DNA from: Catellatospora sichuanensis
GTDB lineage: Bacteria > Actinomycetota > Actinomycetes > Mycobacteriales > Micromonosporaceae
Direction: 5' to 3'
Length of the DNA: 64,000 bases
NCBI RefSeq assembly: GCF_007483665.1
Contig: NZ_VIQO01000012.1
Span: 62,001 to 126,000 of the forward strand
Part shown: piece after piece, positions 53,564 to 62,083 of the stretch
How the letters are laid out: every line of letters begins with the position of its first letter
How positions within the stretch are numbered: position 1 is the stretch's first letter
The notes under the pieces: model-generated
What the model was told of the DNA's origin: nothing
What the model saw: only the letters and a program-made list of their open reading frames with translations
Databases searched by the model: none
Program-made: the position numbers and the translations under genes

Positions 53564-55375
53564 ATGGGAATTCCACCGGAGGACCAGGAGCACTTCCCGC
53601 CGATCACGGCGGCCGAATCGACCTGGCAGCTGCACGCGAACCCGGGGCGGATCCACAGCGCCGCGTCGGCGTGGCGACGGTTCGGCAAGTCCGCCACGTC
53701 GCTGGGCGACGACATCGACGCAGACGGCAAGAAGCTGGTGGGCTCCCAGTGGTCGGGCCCGGCCCGCGACAGCTATGTGAAGCACCGGACCAAGCTGATC
53801 TCCAGCGTCGACGCGCTGCAGGACAACGCGGGCAAGCTCGCCGGTCAGCTCGAGGGCATAGCCGACCTGCTCCAGCGGTACCAGGGATTGCTCGACGCCG
53901 AATACGACAAGGTGAAGTTCCGCGACGTCGGCGGCACGTTCCATCCCCGAAGTGAAGAAGAGCAGAAGCTGATCAGCGGCGCCGTCGCCGAGGCCGCGAC
54001 CCTGCGCAAGGAGCTGGAGCAGGCGCTCGCCCAGAATCTCAGCGGTTTCGACAGATCGGGCTGGGACACCATCGCCGCCGATTGGGGCGCGGTCGTCGCG
54101 GGCACGACCGACCCGTTCACGCTACCCGCGGAGGCGACGGACGGCGTTTCGGTGATCATGGTGGACGGCCGGGCGGTCGTGAACACCGGCACCGGAAACG
54201 ACGACGTCAAGGTCAGGATCGACCCGAAGACCGGCGACGTCGTCATCACCGTCAACGGCGCGGACCACCACTACCCGCCGGGCACCCCGGTCACCATCCG
54301 CGGCGGCGAAGGCAACGACACCATCGAGGTCCCGAAGGGCTCCAACATCCGGGTGACGCTGCTCGGCGGTGCGGGAGACGACACCATCCGCGGCGGTGAC
54401 GGCGCCGAAAAGATCTTCGGTGGACGCGGAACGGACGACCTCTACGGCGGCAGGGACGACGACTACATCTCCGGCGGCTCCGGCATCGACTACATCGACG
54501 GCCAGGACGGAAACGACGTGCTGTCGGGCGGCTCCGGCCAGGACACCCTGTACGGCCTGGGCGGTGACGACCAGATGTCCGGCGGCGAGGACGACGACTA
54601 CCTCGAAGGCGCGAAGGGCGACGACTCGCTGCACGGCGGCGCCGGCAACGACGTCGTGTCCGGTGGTCACGGCGACGACAGGCTGGCCGGAGGCACCGGC
54701 GACGACGTCTACTACGGCGGGCACGGCAAGGACCGCATCACCGCAGGCGGCGGCAGCGACACCGCCTACCGGCAGGACGAGGACACCGTCGACGGCGTGG
54801 CCTCGGATGTCAAGGTCGAGATCAGCGACAAGGCGCAGTTCATCAAGATCGAGGGCTCCGACGAGTTCAAGGAACGGGTGCTGGCCGATCTCGACATGTA
54901 CCGCGCCTCACCCACCGGCCAGCAGATGCTGGACAACCTCCAGGACAAGCGCGACCCGAACTTCCTGTTCGGCGAGAACACGCTGACCATCAAGGAGCTC
55001 GACGAGGAGAACGGCTACGCCTCCAAGGGCCACAAGCTCGCCAACTCGGACTCCGTCATCCAGTACAACCCCGCCTTCACCTTCGACGCCGAGCGCGGCC
55101 GACCGTCGGTCGTGCTCTACCACGAGCTCGGGCACGTGTACGACTACTGGAACGACACCTTCGAAGAAGACAAGATCGTCGGTGGGCCCGACGACGGCAT
55201 CAAGAAGGGCGAGCGGCAGGCGGCGGGCCTTCCCTTCGACCACGACGACGACTCCTCGACGCCGGACCGGCTCGACCCCGATCACCCGATCCAATACACC
55301 GAGAACGGGCTGCGCCGGGAGATGGGCATGCGCGAACGCGACACCTACCGCACCTACCAGGGAGACGGCTGGTGA
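53564..55375 (+). CDS. ESX-type secreted metallopeptidase toxin: WXG100-like N-terminus, RTX repeats, M91 domain
   Basis: 603 residues. N-terminal ~165 residues are helical with the WxG turn in KLVGSQWSGPARDSYVKHRT, as in type VII LXG/WXG substrates. Residues ~210-260 are beta (VRIDPKTGDVVITVNGADHH). Residues ~262-400 carry about 14 glycine/aspartate RTX nonapeptides (GGAGDDTIRGGDG, GGSGQDTLYGLGGDD). The C-terminus has the zinc motif YHELGHVYDYW (H520-ExxH524) and NGLRREMGMRERDTY, which match the M91 (NleD-like) effector domain. GGGGAGG precedes the ATG. It would be an exported calcium-folded protease. Its stop overlaps the lipoprotein start. Confidence 0.9.
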   Translation: MGIPPEDQEHFPPITAAESTWQLHANPGRIHSAASAWRRFGKSATSLGDDIDADGKKLVGSQWSGPARDSYVKHRTKLISSVDALQDNAGKLAGQLEGIADLLQRYQGLLDAEYDKVKFRDVGGTFHPRSEEEQKLISGAVAEAATLRKELEQALAQNLSGFDRSGWDTIAADWGAVVAGTTDPFTLPAEATDGVSVIMVDGRAVVNTGTGNDDVKVRIDPKTGDVVITVNGADHHYPPGTPVTIRGGEGNDTIEVPKGSNIRVTLLGGAGDDTIRGGDGAEKIFGGRGTDDLYGGRDDDYISGGSGIDYIDGQDGNDVLSGGSGQDTLYGLGGDDQMSGGEDDDYLEGAKGDDSLHGGAGNDVVSGGHGDDRLAGGTGDDVYYGGHGKDRITAGGGSDTAYRQDEDTVDGVASDVKVEISDKAQFIKIEGSDEFKERVLADLDMYRASPTGQQMLDNLQDKRDPNFLFGENTLTIKELDEENGYASKGHKLANSDSVIQYNPAFTFDAERGRPSVVLYHELGHVYDYWNDTFEEDKIVGGPDDGIKKGERQAAGLPFDHDDDSSTPDRLDPDHPIQYTENGLRREMGMRERDTYRTYQGDGW

Positions 55376-55944
55376 CGAGAATGCGCCGCGTCGTCGGCCT
55401 ACTGCTCGTCACGACAGCGCTGGCCGCCTGCTCGGGTGACCCGGACCTGGATCTGACGGTGCGCACCGCCGTCGCAGGCGGCGACGTCGCGGTCGAGTAC
55501 ACACTGGCCAACCGGTCGGGTGCGCCGGTCGTGGTCTACGACGGAGGGTGGACCGATCCGCAACAGCCCGGCTGGTCGCGGGGGCCGGTGGAGGTCAGCG
55601 TCCGCGACGACGGGGTGGTCGAGCTTTCCCAGCGCATCATCCACCCCTGTCAGACCCCGGACACCAGTGACTGCGGCGGCGCACGCGAACCCACCGTGCG
55701 GATTCGCGGCTCGGTGCTCGAAGCGGGTGCCAGCAGGTCGCACAGTTTCCGCGTACCGCTCCAGGTAGAGCCTGATCATCCGGTGTCCGCCCAGCGTACG
55801 CCGATCTCGCTGGCCGGGCGGGAGGTGGTCTTCTGCATCGGGTTCACCGAGGTGACCGACGACGACCCACCCGCAGCCGATGGGCTCTACCCGCCCGACA
55901 GCCCGCAGACCGTCCTCTGCGGCGAGCCGTTCCAGGTGCCGTGA
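55372..55944 (+). CDS. Lipoprotein, translationally coupled to the M91 toxin; candidate inhibitor or partner
   Basis: 190 residues. Signal with lipobox (VVGLLLVTTALAACSGDPDL) and an Ig-like beta fold: VAVEYTLANRSGAPVVVYDG, GPVEVSVRDDGVVELSQRII and SRSHSFRVPLQVEPDHPV. Two cysteines (HPCQTPDTSDC) and two near the end (FCIGF, LCGEP) could form disulfides. The ATG/GTG at 55372-55381 overlaps the toxin stop (GTGA). Anchored outside the membrane, it is placed to neutralise or tether the protease encoded just before. Not a family I can name. Confidence 0.78.
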   Translation: MTRMRRVVGLLLVTTALAACSGDPDLDLTVRTAVAGGDVAVEYTLANRSGAPVVVYDGGWTDPQQPGWSRGPVEVSVRDDGVVELSQRIIHPCQTPDTSDCGGAREPTVRIRGSVLEAGASRSHSFRVPLQVEPDHPVSAQRTPISLAGREVVFCIGFTEVTDDDPPAADGLYPPDSPQTVLCGEPFQVP

Positions 55945-56051
55945 GACTGCGGTAGCGCCCTGCTCGGGAAGGTGCCAGAGGTTCGGTCAGGTACCTCGCT
56001 GCTTTGTGGGACGTTACAAATGTCCAGCTGTCTGCACCGGCCCATGGAACA

Positions 56052-57128
56052 TCACCAGCTGATACCGGCCGCGACCGGCAGGTGGTCGCTGCCGGTGGCC
56101 GGCAGCACCCACGAGCTCGTCGGCACTACGCCCCTGAACAGGATCTGGTCGATCCGCACCACGGGGAACTCTGCCGGCCAGCTGAAACCGAAGCCGTTCC
56201 CGGCCGCGTCCTGGGCCGAGCGCAGTTGCGAAGTGAGGCCGGCGAAGGCCCTGTCGTCCATGGTGCCGTTCAGGTCGCCGAGCAGCACCACCCGCTCGTT
56301 CTGCTCGGCGGCGACGGCCTCGCCGAGCGCCTGCGCGTTCCTGTCTCGGTCGGCCGTCCAGAAACCCGCCCTGGGATTCACCCGTGCGGACCCCAGGTGG
56401 GCGACATACACCGCCAGCGGACCCTGGCCCGTGGCCACCGTGGTACGCAGCGCCCGGTTGTAGGGCAGCTTGGCCTCGGCCGACTTGGTGTCCCCGAGCG
56501 GTCCGACATCCTGCTTCATGTCGACCGGTTGGGTGTCCGACAGCGGCAGTTTGCTCCACAGACCGACCGTGCCCTGCACCGTGTGATACGGGTACGCCTG
56601 AGCCAGTCCTGCCTCGTAGGTGCCCCGGTCCTGCTCGGTCAGTTCCACCAGGGCGAGCACGTCCGCCCCGGAGGCGGCCAGGTCGCGGGCGGTGCCGGCC
56701 GGGTCGGGATTGTCGGCGCCGACGTTGTGCTCGGCCACCGTGAGGTCGCTGCCCGGGTGGGACTTGTCGCCGAGCAGCCCCGCGAAGAGGTTCAGCCACA
56801 CCACGACCGGCAGCAGCAGCGCGGCCACCGCGGTGGCGGAGCGGCGCCACAGCGCCGCGGCCAGTAGCACCGGGATGAACAGGCCGAACCACGGTAGGAA
56901 GTTCTCCACCAGGCTGCCGAGGTTCCCGACCCGGTTCGGGATCTTCGCGTGCATGAGCATGAACAGGCCCAGCAGCAGCGCCAGCGCCCCGAGCACCGGG
57001 CCGCGTTTCCAGGGGCCCGGCCGGCGGGCGGCCCGTACCGCCCGGCGGATGCCCGCGTGCCAGCCGGAGCCGGTCTCCCGGCGGCCGGTGCCGCCCTGTG
57101 CGGTCTCTGCCGTGTCCGCCTGCGTCAT
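56052..57128 (-). CDS. Membrane-anchored endonuclease/exonuclease/phosphatase (EEP) family protein
   Basis: 358 residues. Three N-terminal spans (VLGALALLLGLFMLMHAKIP, FLPWFGLFIPVLLAAALW and VAALLLPVVVWLNLFAGLLG) precede an EEP domain outside the membrane: LTVAEHNVGADNPDPAGTAR, VLALVELTEQDRGTYEAGL (E), AVYVAHLGSARVNPRAGFWT, VVLLGDLNGTMDD (D/N pair) and ATGSDHLPVAAGISW (catalytic SDH). Members cleave phosphodiesters in nucleic acid or lipid head groups. Start ATG 57128 behind AAGGAC. Confidence 0.9.
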   Translation of the reverse strand: MTQADTAETAQGGTGRRETGSGWHAGIRRAVRAARRPGPWKRGPVLGALALLLGLFMLMHAKIPNRVGNLGSLVENFLPWFGLFIPVLLAAALWRRSATAVAALLLPVVVWLNLFAGLLGDKSHPGSDLTVAEHNVGADNPDPAGTARDLAASGADVLALVELTEQDRGTYEAGLAQAYPYHTVQGTVGLWSKLPLSDTQPVDMKQDVGPLGDTKSAEAKLPYNRALRTTVATGQGPLAVYVAHLGSARVNPRAGFWTADRDRNAQALGEAVAAEQNERVVLLGDLNGTMDDRAFAGLTSQLRSAQDAAGNGFGFSWPAEFPVVRIDQILFRGVVPTSSWVLPATGSDHLPVAAGISW

Positions 57129-57591
57129 CGTCTGTCCTTGCTCGCTGCAGGTCACTGCTGCATCCTCGGGTCCTGGTCGGGATCGGCAAACATACTCGGG
57201 CAGCCCTCGTCGATCGCTTCGGGGTGCGACGGCCCAGGACGGCGGAAGGGCGAGGACACGGCGGAGGACCGGCAGGCCGAGGACTTCGACCCCGGCCAGA
57301 CGCGGGCTGCGGTGGTCACTGCCACGACAGCTGGCAGACCCGACGGCAATATGCCGGCGAATCCGGTGGGGTCTTCGTTCGTGCTGGTGGTGCGGTCCGA
57401 TGCATGCCGCCAGTTAAGGCAGCGTGGCGTTACCAGGGTGTAAGTGTTTTCGACACGCCGACGATATGCGACATCTTGTGACATTCACGCATGTGACGCC
57501 ATGGCGGCCACCTGCCCGACGCTCGAATGCACCGCTACGAACCTGGGCCGGAGGATCGGCGCGGCGCAGGCCGGCAAGCTGTCAGCTTCGC
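57129..57591. other. Divergent intergenic region
   Basis: 463 bases without a supported gene, between the EEP gene (minus) and the SARP-type repeats. Small frames such as 57439-57653 lack ribosome sites. The AT-richer segment near 57420-57490 could contain promoter elements for the EEP gene. Confidence 0.4.
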
Positions 57592-57636
57592 CTTTCAGCC
57601 GCGCTTCAGAACCACGTCAGGCCCCGCTGCCACGGT
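57592..57636 (+). promoter_or_regulatory. SARP-type heptamer repeats and promoter of the 57689 gene
   Basis: Three heptamers at exact 11-bp steps: CTTTCAG (57592), GCTTCAG (57603), ACGTCAG (57614), each followed by a 4-bp spacer. A weak -10-like CACGGT (57631-57636) starts 10 bases after the last repeat. SARP activators bind such 11-bp-periodic direct repeats over the -35 region. Confidence 0.65.
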
Positions 57637-57688
57637 GTGGCCACGGGCGCTGAAGCACCCGCCTGCCGCATCGAGGAGAGGTAATGCG

Positions 57689-58126
57689 ATGAAACTGAGT
57701 AGGAGGCTGACCCTGCTGACCATGGCGGTGGTCAGCGCGGTCGCGGTGGTGGCCGGTCCGGCCGCAGCCGGTGACCGCGGGATGCAGATCGTCACCATCC
57801 AGGATCTCAAGCCCGAAACCGCGGTGGCGCAGATCCAGGCCGAAGCAGAGAAGAAGCTCCGCGGCGGACTGCCCGCACCCTCGCAGGTGACGCTCGTGGC
57901 CTCGGAGCGGGAGCTCACCACAGATCAGATCACGGCACTGGCGTCCGGCAAGGACGCCGCCGGGGTCAAGCGACTGGGTGACTACGACACCCCGGCACCT
58001 GACACCACGGTCGACCAGGTCGCCCGCCAGATCGGCGTCGGGGACGTCGTCCTGTGGGAATGTATCGTCGTCTACTGGCCGCCGTGGGTCATCTACATCT
58101 GCCGGCCGCTCGTGCTCCGGGCCTGA
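57689..58126 (+). CDS. Small secreted protein, paralogous leader with the next gene
   Basis: 145 residues. Sec signal (LTLLTMAVVSAVAVVAGPAA, cut before GDRG). The mature part is amphipathic: KPETAVAQIQAEAEKKLRGG, ELTTDQITALASGKDAAGVK and a hydrophobic aromatic end (WECIVVYWPPWVIYICRPLV) with two cysteines. The end may be membrane-active or buried. No family recognised. GAGGAGAGG before ATG 57689. The upstream repeats and the neighbour regulator predict SARP control. Confidence 0.75.
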   Translation: MKLSRRLTLLTMAVVSAVAVVAGPAAAGDRGMQIVTIQDLKPETAVAQIQAEAEKKLRGGLPAPSQVTLVASERELTTDQITALASGKDAAGVKRLGDYDTPAPDTTVDQVARQIGVGDVVLWECIVVYWPPWVIYICRPLVLRA

Positions 58127-58136
58127 CCGCGCTCAC

Positions 58137-58168
58137 CGGGGCTCCGCGTTCACCGCGGGGCCCCGTTT
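58137..58168. terminator. Terminator with short T-run
   Basis: CGGGGCTCCGCG (58137-58148) pairs with CGCGGGGCCCCG (58154-58165) with one G-T pair, 5-nt loop, followed by TTT. It starts 10 bases after the stop of the 57689 gene and just before the next SARP repeats. Confidence 0.7.
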
Positions 58169-58198
58169 CAGCACCGTTTCAGGCCGAGCCGCCATGGT
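58165..58198 (+). promoter_or_regulatory. SARP-type direct repeats and promoter of the 58239 gene
   Basis: GTTTCAG (58165-58171) CACC GTTTCAG (58176-58182): an exact heptamer repeat with 11-bp period, followed 10 bases later by CATGGT (58193-58198). The block is similar to 57601-57647 (33 of 47 positions identical by hand alignment) at comparable distance from the start codon. Confidence 0.75.
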
Positions 58199-58238
58199 GT
58201 ACGCACGCTCTGGTTTCATACCGAAGGAGTAACCCACC

Positions 58239-58688
58239 GTGCACCATGTCAGCAAGTGGCTCCGGCTTCTCGTCATCTCGGCACTGACGATCACCGGCTT
58301 CGTCGCCGGCGTGGCGGGCCCGGCCGCCGCAGGCGATCCTCCGCGGGTCCTCAGCCCCGAAACGCTGCAGGCCATCTGCAAGACCCTCGGCGGGGTCTAC
58401 GCGGAACAGCGGGCCTCGTATTCGTGCGACTTCACCGATAGCCAGATCCTCTGCCGGGACGGCAGATGCGGCCATGCCAACCGCCTGGAGAACCCGCCGC
58501 TACAGTATGAGTGCGAGTACGCGGGCGGCATCTTCGGTTACCTCGGCGCCGCGATATACGTGTGTGAGCTGCCCGATGGTGTGCTCACCACCGATTGCAG
58601 CGACCCCTGGGACTGGTGGTCGGAGCAACCGATGTCATTGTGCGCCGTCGAGTTTCGCCCGCACTCCGAGCGCATCCGGATGCGCTAG
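58239..58688 (+). CDS. Small secreted cysteine-rich protein
   Basis: 149 residues. Signal peptide (LRLLVISALTITGFVAGVAG, then PAAAGD, same ending as the previous gene). The mature protein has eight cysteines (contexts AICKT, YSCDF, ILCRDGRCG, YECEY, YVCEL, TDCSD, SLCAV), an even number fitting four disulfides. No known family; an extracellular inhibitor, peptide-like factor or binding module is possible. GTG 58239 follows GAAGGAG. The last 54 bases overlap the 3' end of the convergent AfsR gene. Confidence 0.75.
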   Translation: MHHVSKWLRLLVISALTITGFVAGVAGPAAAGDPPRVLSPETLQAICKTLGGVYAEQRASYSCDFTDSQILCRDGRCGHANRLENPPLQYECEYAGGIFGYLGAAIYVCELPDGVLTTDCSDPWDWWSEQPMSLCAVEFRPHSERIRMR

Positions 58689-61415
58689 CCGGCTGAAGAT
58701 CTCGTACGCCTGCTGCCACGCGATCCGGGCGGCCTGAAGGTCGCCGGCCGCCCGGTGAGTGTCACCAAGATGGCTGAGCGTATCGGCTTCGTAGTAACGG
58801 TCGTTGAGGTCACGAAAGAGGGCGAGCGCCCGCCGGTAGTGACCTGCGGCCAACTCGTAATCGCCCAGATGGTGATGGATATAGCCGAGGCTGTCCGAGG
58901 TCCCGGCCTGGAACGTCAGATCGCCGAGCTCGCGCATCTGCGCCAGCGCATGCTCACATCGCGGGCGGGCCCGGCGATAGTCGCCGCGTAGGGCGTATGC
59001 CCAGCCCAGCGAATTCAGCGCGCGGGCGGCCATCATCGGCTTTCCCGCGGCACGATAGAGCCACAATGCCCGGCGCGCATGACGAATCGCCTGGTCGTGA
59101 TTGCGCTGGCGGTTTGCCAACCAGCCGAGCTGGTATTGCACGGTGGCCTGGCCGCCGCGATCGCCGAGGGCCGCATAGAGTTCGAGGGCCTCGCTGAGGT
59201 GCGTGTGCGCCTCCTCGTAGCGGCCCATGCGGGCGAAGGCAGTGGAACGGCTCTGGTGGGCATGTGCTTGCGCGGCCTGGTCGCCTTGCCGTCCGGCGGC
59301 TTCGATGGCAACCCCGAGGTTGGCCGCATGTTCCTCCCAATGACCGCCACGATCCAGGTGATCCTGCTGTGCCCAGACCAGTTGCCAGACATGGCGGTCG
59401 AAGCCGTCGGCGGCGGCCCGCCTGATCACGGTGAACAGCACCGCTCGCTCAGCGGTGAACCAGGCCGTGGCCTCCTCCTTGCCGGCGAGTTGCTGCACCG
59501 CGGTGCCGGGGCTGAGCTCAGGGACAGCGATGGGATCCCGGTGCGGGTGGATGAGCATCGCAGCCGACAGGGCGGTATGCAGGTAGTGGTCGAGCAGGCG
59601 GCGCATGGCTTGAACTCGCTGCTCCGGCTCGTCTTCCTGTGCGCAGTCGGCGGCGTAGCTCCAAAGAAGATCATGGAAGGCGTACCGCCCCGGATTCGAC
59701 TGCAGCAGAAGATTGGCCTGGATCAGCTCGGCGAGCAGCGGCCGGACTCCGGCGACGGAACGGCCCGCCAGGCTGGCAGCCGCCGACTCGTTCACATCCG
59801 GTCCTGGATGCAGGCCCAGCAATGTGAACAGCCGGGCAGAGTCCGGGCTGAGGGCCTGATAAGACCAGGAGAAAACCGACCTTATGTCCGTATCCGTATC
59901 GGCGCTGTTGAGGGCGTCCAGCGTCCCTGCCGAGTCGCGCAGTTGCGCGGCCACTCCCGCGACCGGCACCTCCGGGCGGGTGACACAGCTCGCTGCGGCG
60001 ATCGCCAGTGCCAACGGCAGCCGGGCGCACTGCGTGATCACTTCCCGGACGGCGCCTGCGTCGGCGGCCACCCGGTCTTCGCCCAACCGCCGGGTGAGCA
60101 GATCGCGTGCTTCGTCATCGGTCAGCAGGCCGAGTGTCATCGGCACGGCGCCTTCGGCCGTCACCAGTGCGGTCAGCTGATTTCGGCTGGTGACGAGCAC
60201 CGCGCAGCCGGGTGAGCCAGGCAGTAGCGGCCGGACCTGCGCCACGTCGCGGGCGTTGTCCAGCACGACCAGCACCCGCTTTCCGCTGAGGACACTGCGG
60301 TACAGGGCGGCCTGGGCGTCGAGGCCCGCGGGGATCCGCTGCACCGGGACGCCGTAGGCGTCGAGGAATCCGCGCAAGGCGACGGCGGGGTCCACCAGGG
60401 CCCCACCGCGGTCGAAGCCCCGGAGGTCGACATAGAGCTGTCCGTCGGGGAAGGACTGCCGCACCTGGTGCGCCCAGTGCACGGCCAGTGTCGTCTTGCC
60501 AACACCCGCTGTGCCGGACACGGTGGCGATGAGCACCGACGCCGGGCCCTGGCCGGCGATCATCGCGTGCAGCCGCGCGATTTCCGACTGCCTCGCGGCG
60601 AAAGCGGGGATGGCCAGCGGCAGCTGCGCGGGAGGCGCCGTGCTGGTCGAGACGGCCGCCACGGCGACGGAAGGCGCGTGCGCTTCGAGGGAGGCATCCT
60701 GGCGCAGAATCGCGGCTTCCAGCTCCCGCAGCGCAAGCCCCGGGTCGATGCCCAGTTCATCGGCCAGAGCCCGTTTGAGCCGCTGATAGCGCGCGAGTGA
60801 CTCGGCCTGCCGGCCGGCACGGTACAGCGCGAGCATCAACTGCCGCTGGAGATCCTCGTCAAAGGGCCGGGCCGCGATCAGCTGCTCGAGCTCGGGTATC
60901 AGCCGGGCATGTTCGCCCAGGGTGAGGCGGACGTCGATGAGCGCCCGGGTTGCCTCGTGCTCCAGGTGATCGAAGCGTTCAGCCTGTTCCCCCAACCAGC
61001 GAAGCTCGGCGACATCCGCCAATGGCCGGCCACGCCACAGGGCCAGAGCGCCACGAAGATGGTCGAGCGCCTGGGCCGGATCCGGTGACTGCGTCCCCAG
61101 CCGGACAAGCCGTTGCGCGGCCTCGGCGTCGGTGGCTTCACCCGGCAGGTTCAGTGCATAGCCCGGTGGCCTGGCCACGATCGAGGACTTGCTGCCGAGC
61201 ACGTCGCGCAGGTAGGAGATGTGGCGCTGCAGGGTGTTGAGCGCGGTCACCGGCGCCTTGCCGCCCCAGACCACATCGATGAGGCGGTCGCTGCTGACGA
61301 TCTGTCCGGGATGTAGGCCGAGAACCGCGAGCACAGCCTTGCGGCGCAGGCCCGGCACCTCCGTGGCCACACCCGCTGCCGCGACGTCGACGGGCCCAAG
61401 AAGCCTCACCTGCAT
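58635..61415 (-). CDS. AfsR/SARP-family transcriptional regulator
   Basis: 926 residues. Winged helix at 1-95 (MQVRLLGPVDVAAAGVATEV, SYLRDVLG), BTAD at ~95-245 (LGEHARLIPELEQLIAARPF), NB-ARC ~280-560 with Walker A GTAGVGKT, VLVVLDNARD (Walker B) and LPLALAIAAASC, then a WHD-like part and TPR repeats at ~690-926 (ARALNSLGWAYALRGDYRRA, SDSLGYIHHHLGDYELAAGH). This is the AfsR layout. It probably activates the two secreted-protein genes just beyond its 3' end, by the heptamer repeats. ATG 61415 lies 330 bases from the next gene on the + strand. Paralogue of the truncated gene at 1-2345. Confidence 0.95.
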   Translation of the reverse strand: MQVRLLGPVDVAAAGVATEVPGLRRKAVLAVLGLHPGQIVSSDRLIDVVWGGKAPVTALNTLQRHISYLRDVLGSKSSIVARPPGYALNLPGEATDAEAAQRLVRLGTQSPDPAQALDHLRGALALWRGRPLADVAELRWLGEQAERFDHLEHEATRALIDVRLTLGEHARLIPELEQLIAARPFDEDLQRQLMLALYRAGRQAESLARYQRLKRALADELGIDPGLALRELEAAILRQDASLEAHAPSVAVAAVSTSTAPPAQLPLAIPAFAARQSEIARLHAMIAGQGPASVLIATVSGTAGVGKTTLAVHWAHQVRQSFPDGQLYVDLRGFDRGGALVDPAVALRGFLDAYGVPVQRIPAGLDAQAALYRSVLSGKRVLVVLDNARDVAQVRPLLPGSPGCAVLVTSRNQLTALVTAEGAVPMTLGLLTDDEARDLLTRRLGEDRVAADAGAVREVITQCARLPLALAIAAASCVTRPEVPVAGVAAQLRDSAGTLDALNSADTDTDIRSVFSWSYQALSPDSARLFTLLGLHPGPDVNESAAASLAGRSVAGVRPLLAELIQANLLLQSNPGRYAFHDLLWSYAADCAQEDEPEQRVQAMRRLLDHYLHTALSAAMLIHPHRDPIAVPELSPGTAVQQLAGKEEATAWFTAERAVLFTVIRRAAADGFDRHVWQLVWAQQDHLDRGGHWEEHAANLGVAIEAAGRQGDQAAQAHAHQSRSTAFARMGRYEEAHTHLSEALELYAALGDRGGQATVQYQLGWLANRQRNHDQAIRHARRALWLYRAAGKPMMAARALNSLGWAYALRGDYRRARPRCEHALAQMRELGDLTFQAGTSDSLGYIHHHLGDYELAAGHYRRALALFRDLNDRYYEADTLSHLGDTHRAAGDLQAARIAWQQAYEIFSRLAHPDALGVRAKLDGAQ

Positions 61416-61748
61416 GTGAGCACCTCCAGCGTCCGCTCAGCCGTGTCGCTTTGGGACAGGTAAGCACGTTATGCTGCGACGCTGCGGCCAGCGACCCTAG
61501 TGACGGCCATCCGTCCTAATCTGCTCAGCCATGCCGGCGGGCGAGCCGAGCATCGACGCTGAGACCTTCCGGAAGGACTTCGCACACCCGTTCGGGCAAG
61601 CAGCAGGGTGCCGCCTCTCCCCTGGCCGACCTGCACAAGCGGCTCGCGGGAGGTCCGGTCCAGCCTGGAAGAGCTGGTCACCGATTCGTCCGCGAATTGA
61701 CCCGCCCGCACGCCGCTGGCGGTGATGATGGTGCTGGAGGAGGTGACC
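61416..61748. other. 333-bp divergent intergenic region
   Basis: Upstream of the AfsR gene and of the 61749 gene. A + frame at 61531 begins AGEPSIDAETFRKDFAHPFG, with protein-like composition, but breaks after ~25 codons, so it is at most a gene scrap. No clear repeats like those at 57592 or 58165 were seen. Confidence 0.35.
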
Positions 61749-62057
61749 GTGTCGATCGGTCAGGGCATGCTGCGGGTGACGCTGGCGTATCCGTCGCTCA
61801 CCCGGCTGTACCGGACGAGCACGCCGCGGCTGAGCGTCGACGGGGTGGACCAGCTGGTCCGGAGCTGGGGTACCCACACCGTGGCCGTCGCCGCCGGGCC
61901 GCACCGGGTCGTGGTGCAGATCGTCCCGAAGAAGGGCGAGCCTTTCGGCCAGGCCGAGGCGAGGGCCATCGTCGAGCTGGGCGCTCAGACGGTCGTGGAG
62001 TACCGCGCGCCCCGCTTCCACCGCCGCGGGAAGCTCACGATCGCCAGAGCGGTGTAG
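61749..62057 (+). CDS. Small hypothetical protein
   Basis: 102 residues of mostly beta pattern: SIGQGMLRVTLAYPSLTRLY, LSVDGVDQLVRSWGTHTVAV and AAGPHRVVVQIVPKKGEPFG. The middle resembles the PEGA-like or carbohydrate-binding beta sandwiches but the match is weak. No signal or span. GTG 61749 is preferred for its GGAGGAGGT site; two ATGs at 61722-61728 are in frame. Confidence 0.6.
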   Translation: MSIGQGMLRVTLAYPSLTRLYRTSTPRLSVDGVDQLVRSWGTHTVAVAAGPHRVVVQIVPKKGEPFGQAEARAIVELGAQTVVEYRAPRFHRRGKLTIARAV

Positions 62058-62083
62058 CCGGGCCGCATCGGTCGCCGGCCGGT

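Noticed and set aside
54360-54760. GGCGGC-rich tract as a CRISPR-like or satellite array
   Set aside because: It encodes the RTX nonapeptides in frame; no spacers or constant DNA repeats.
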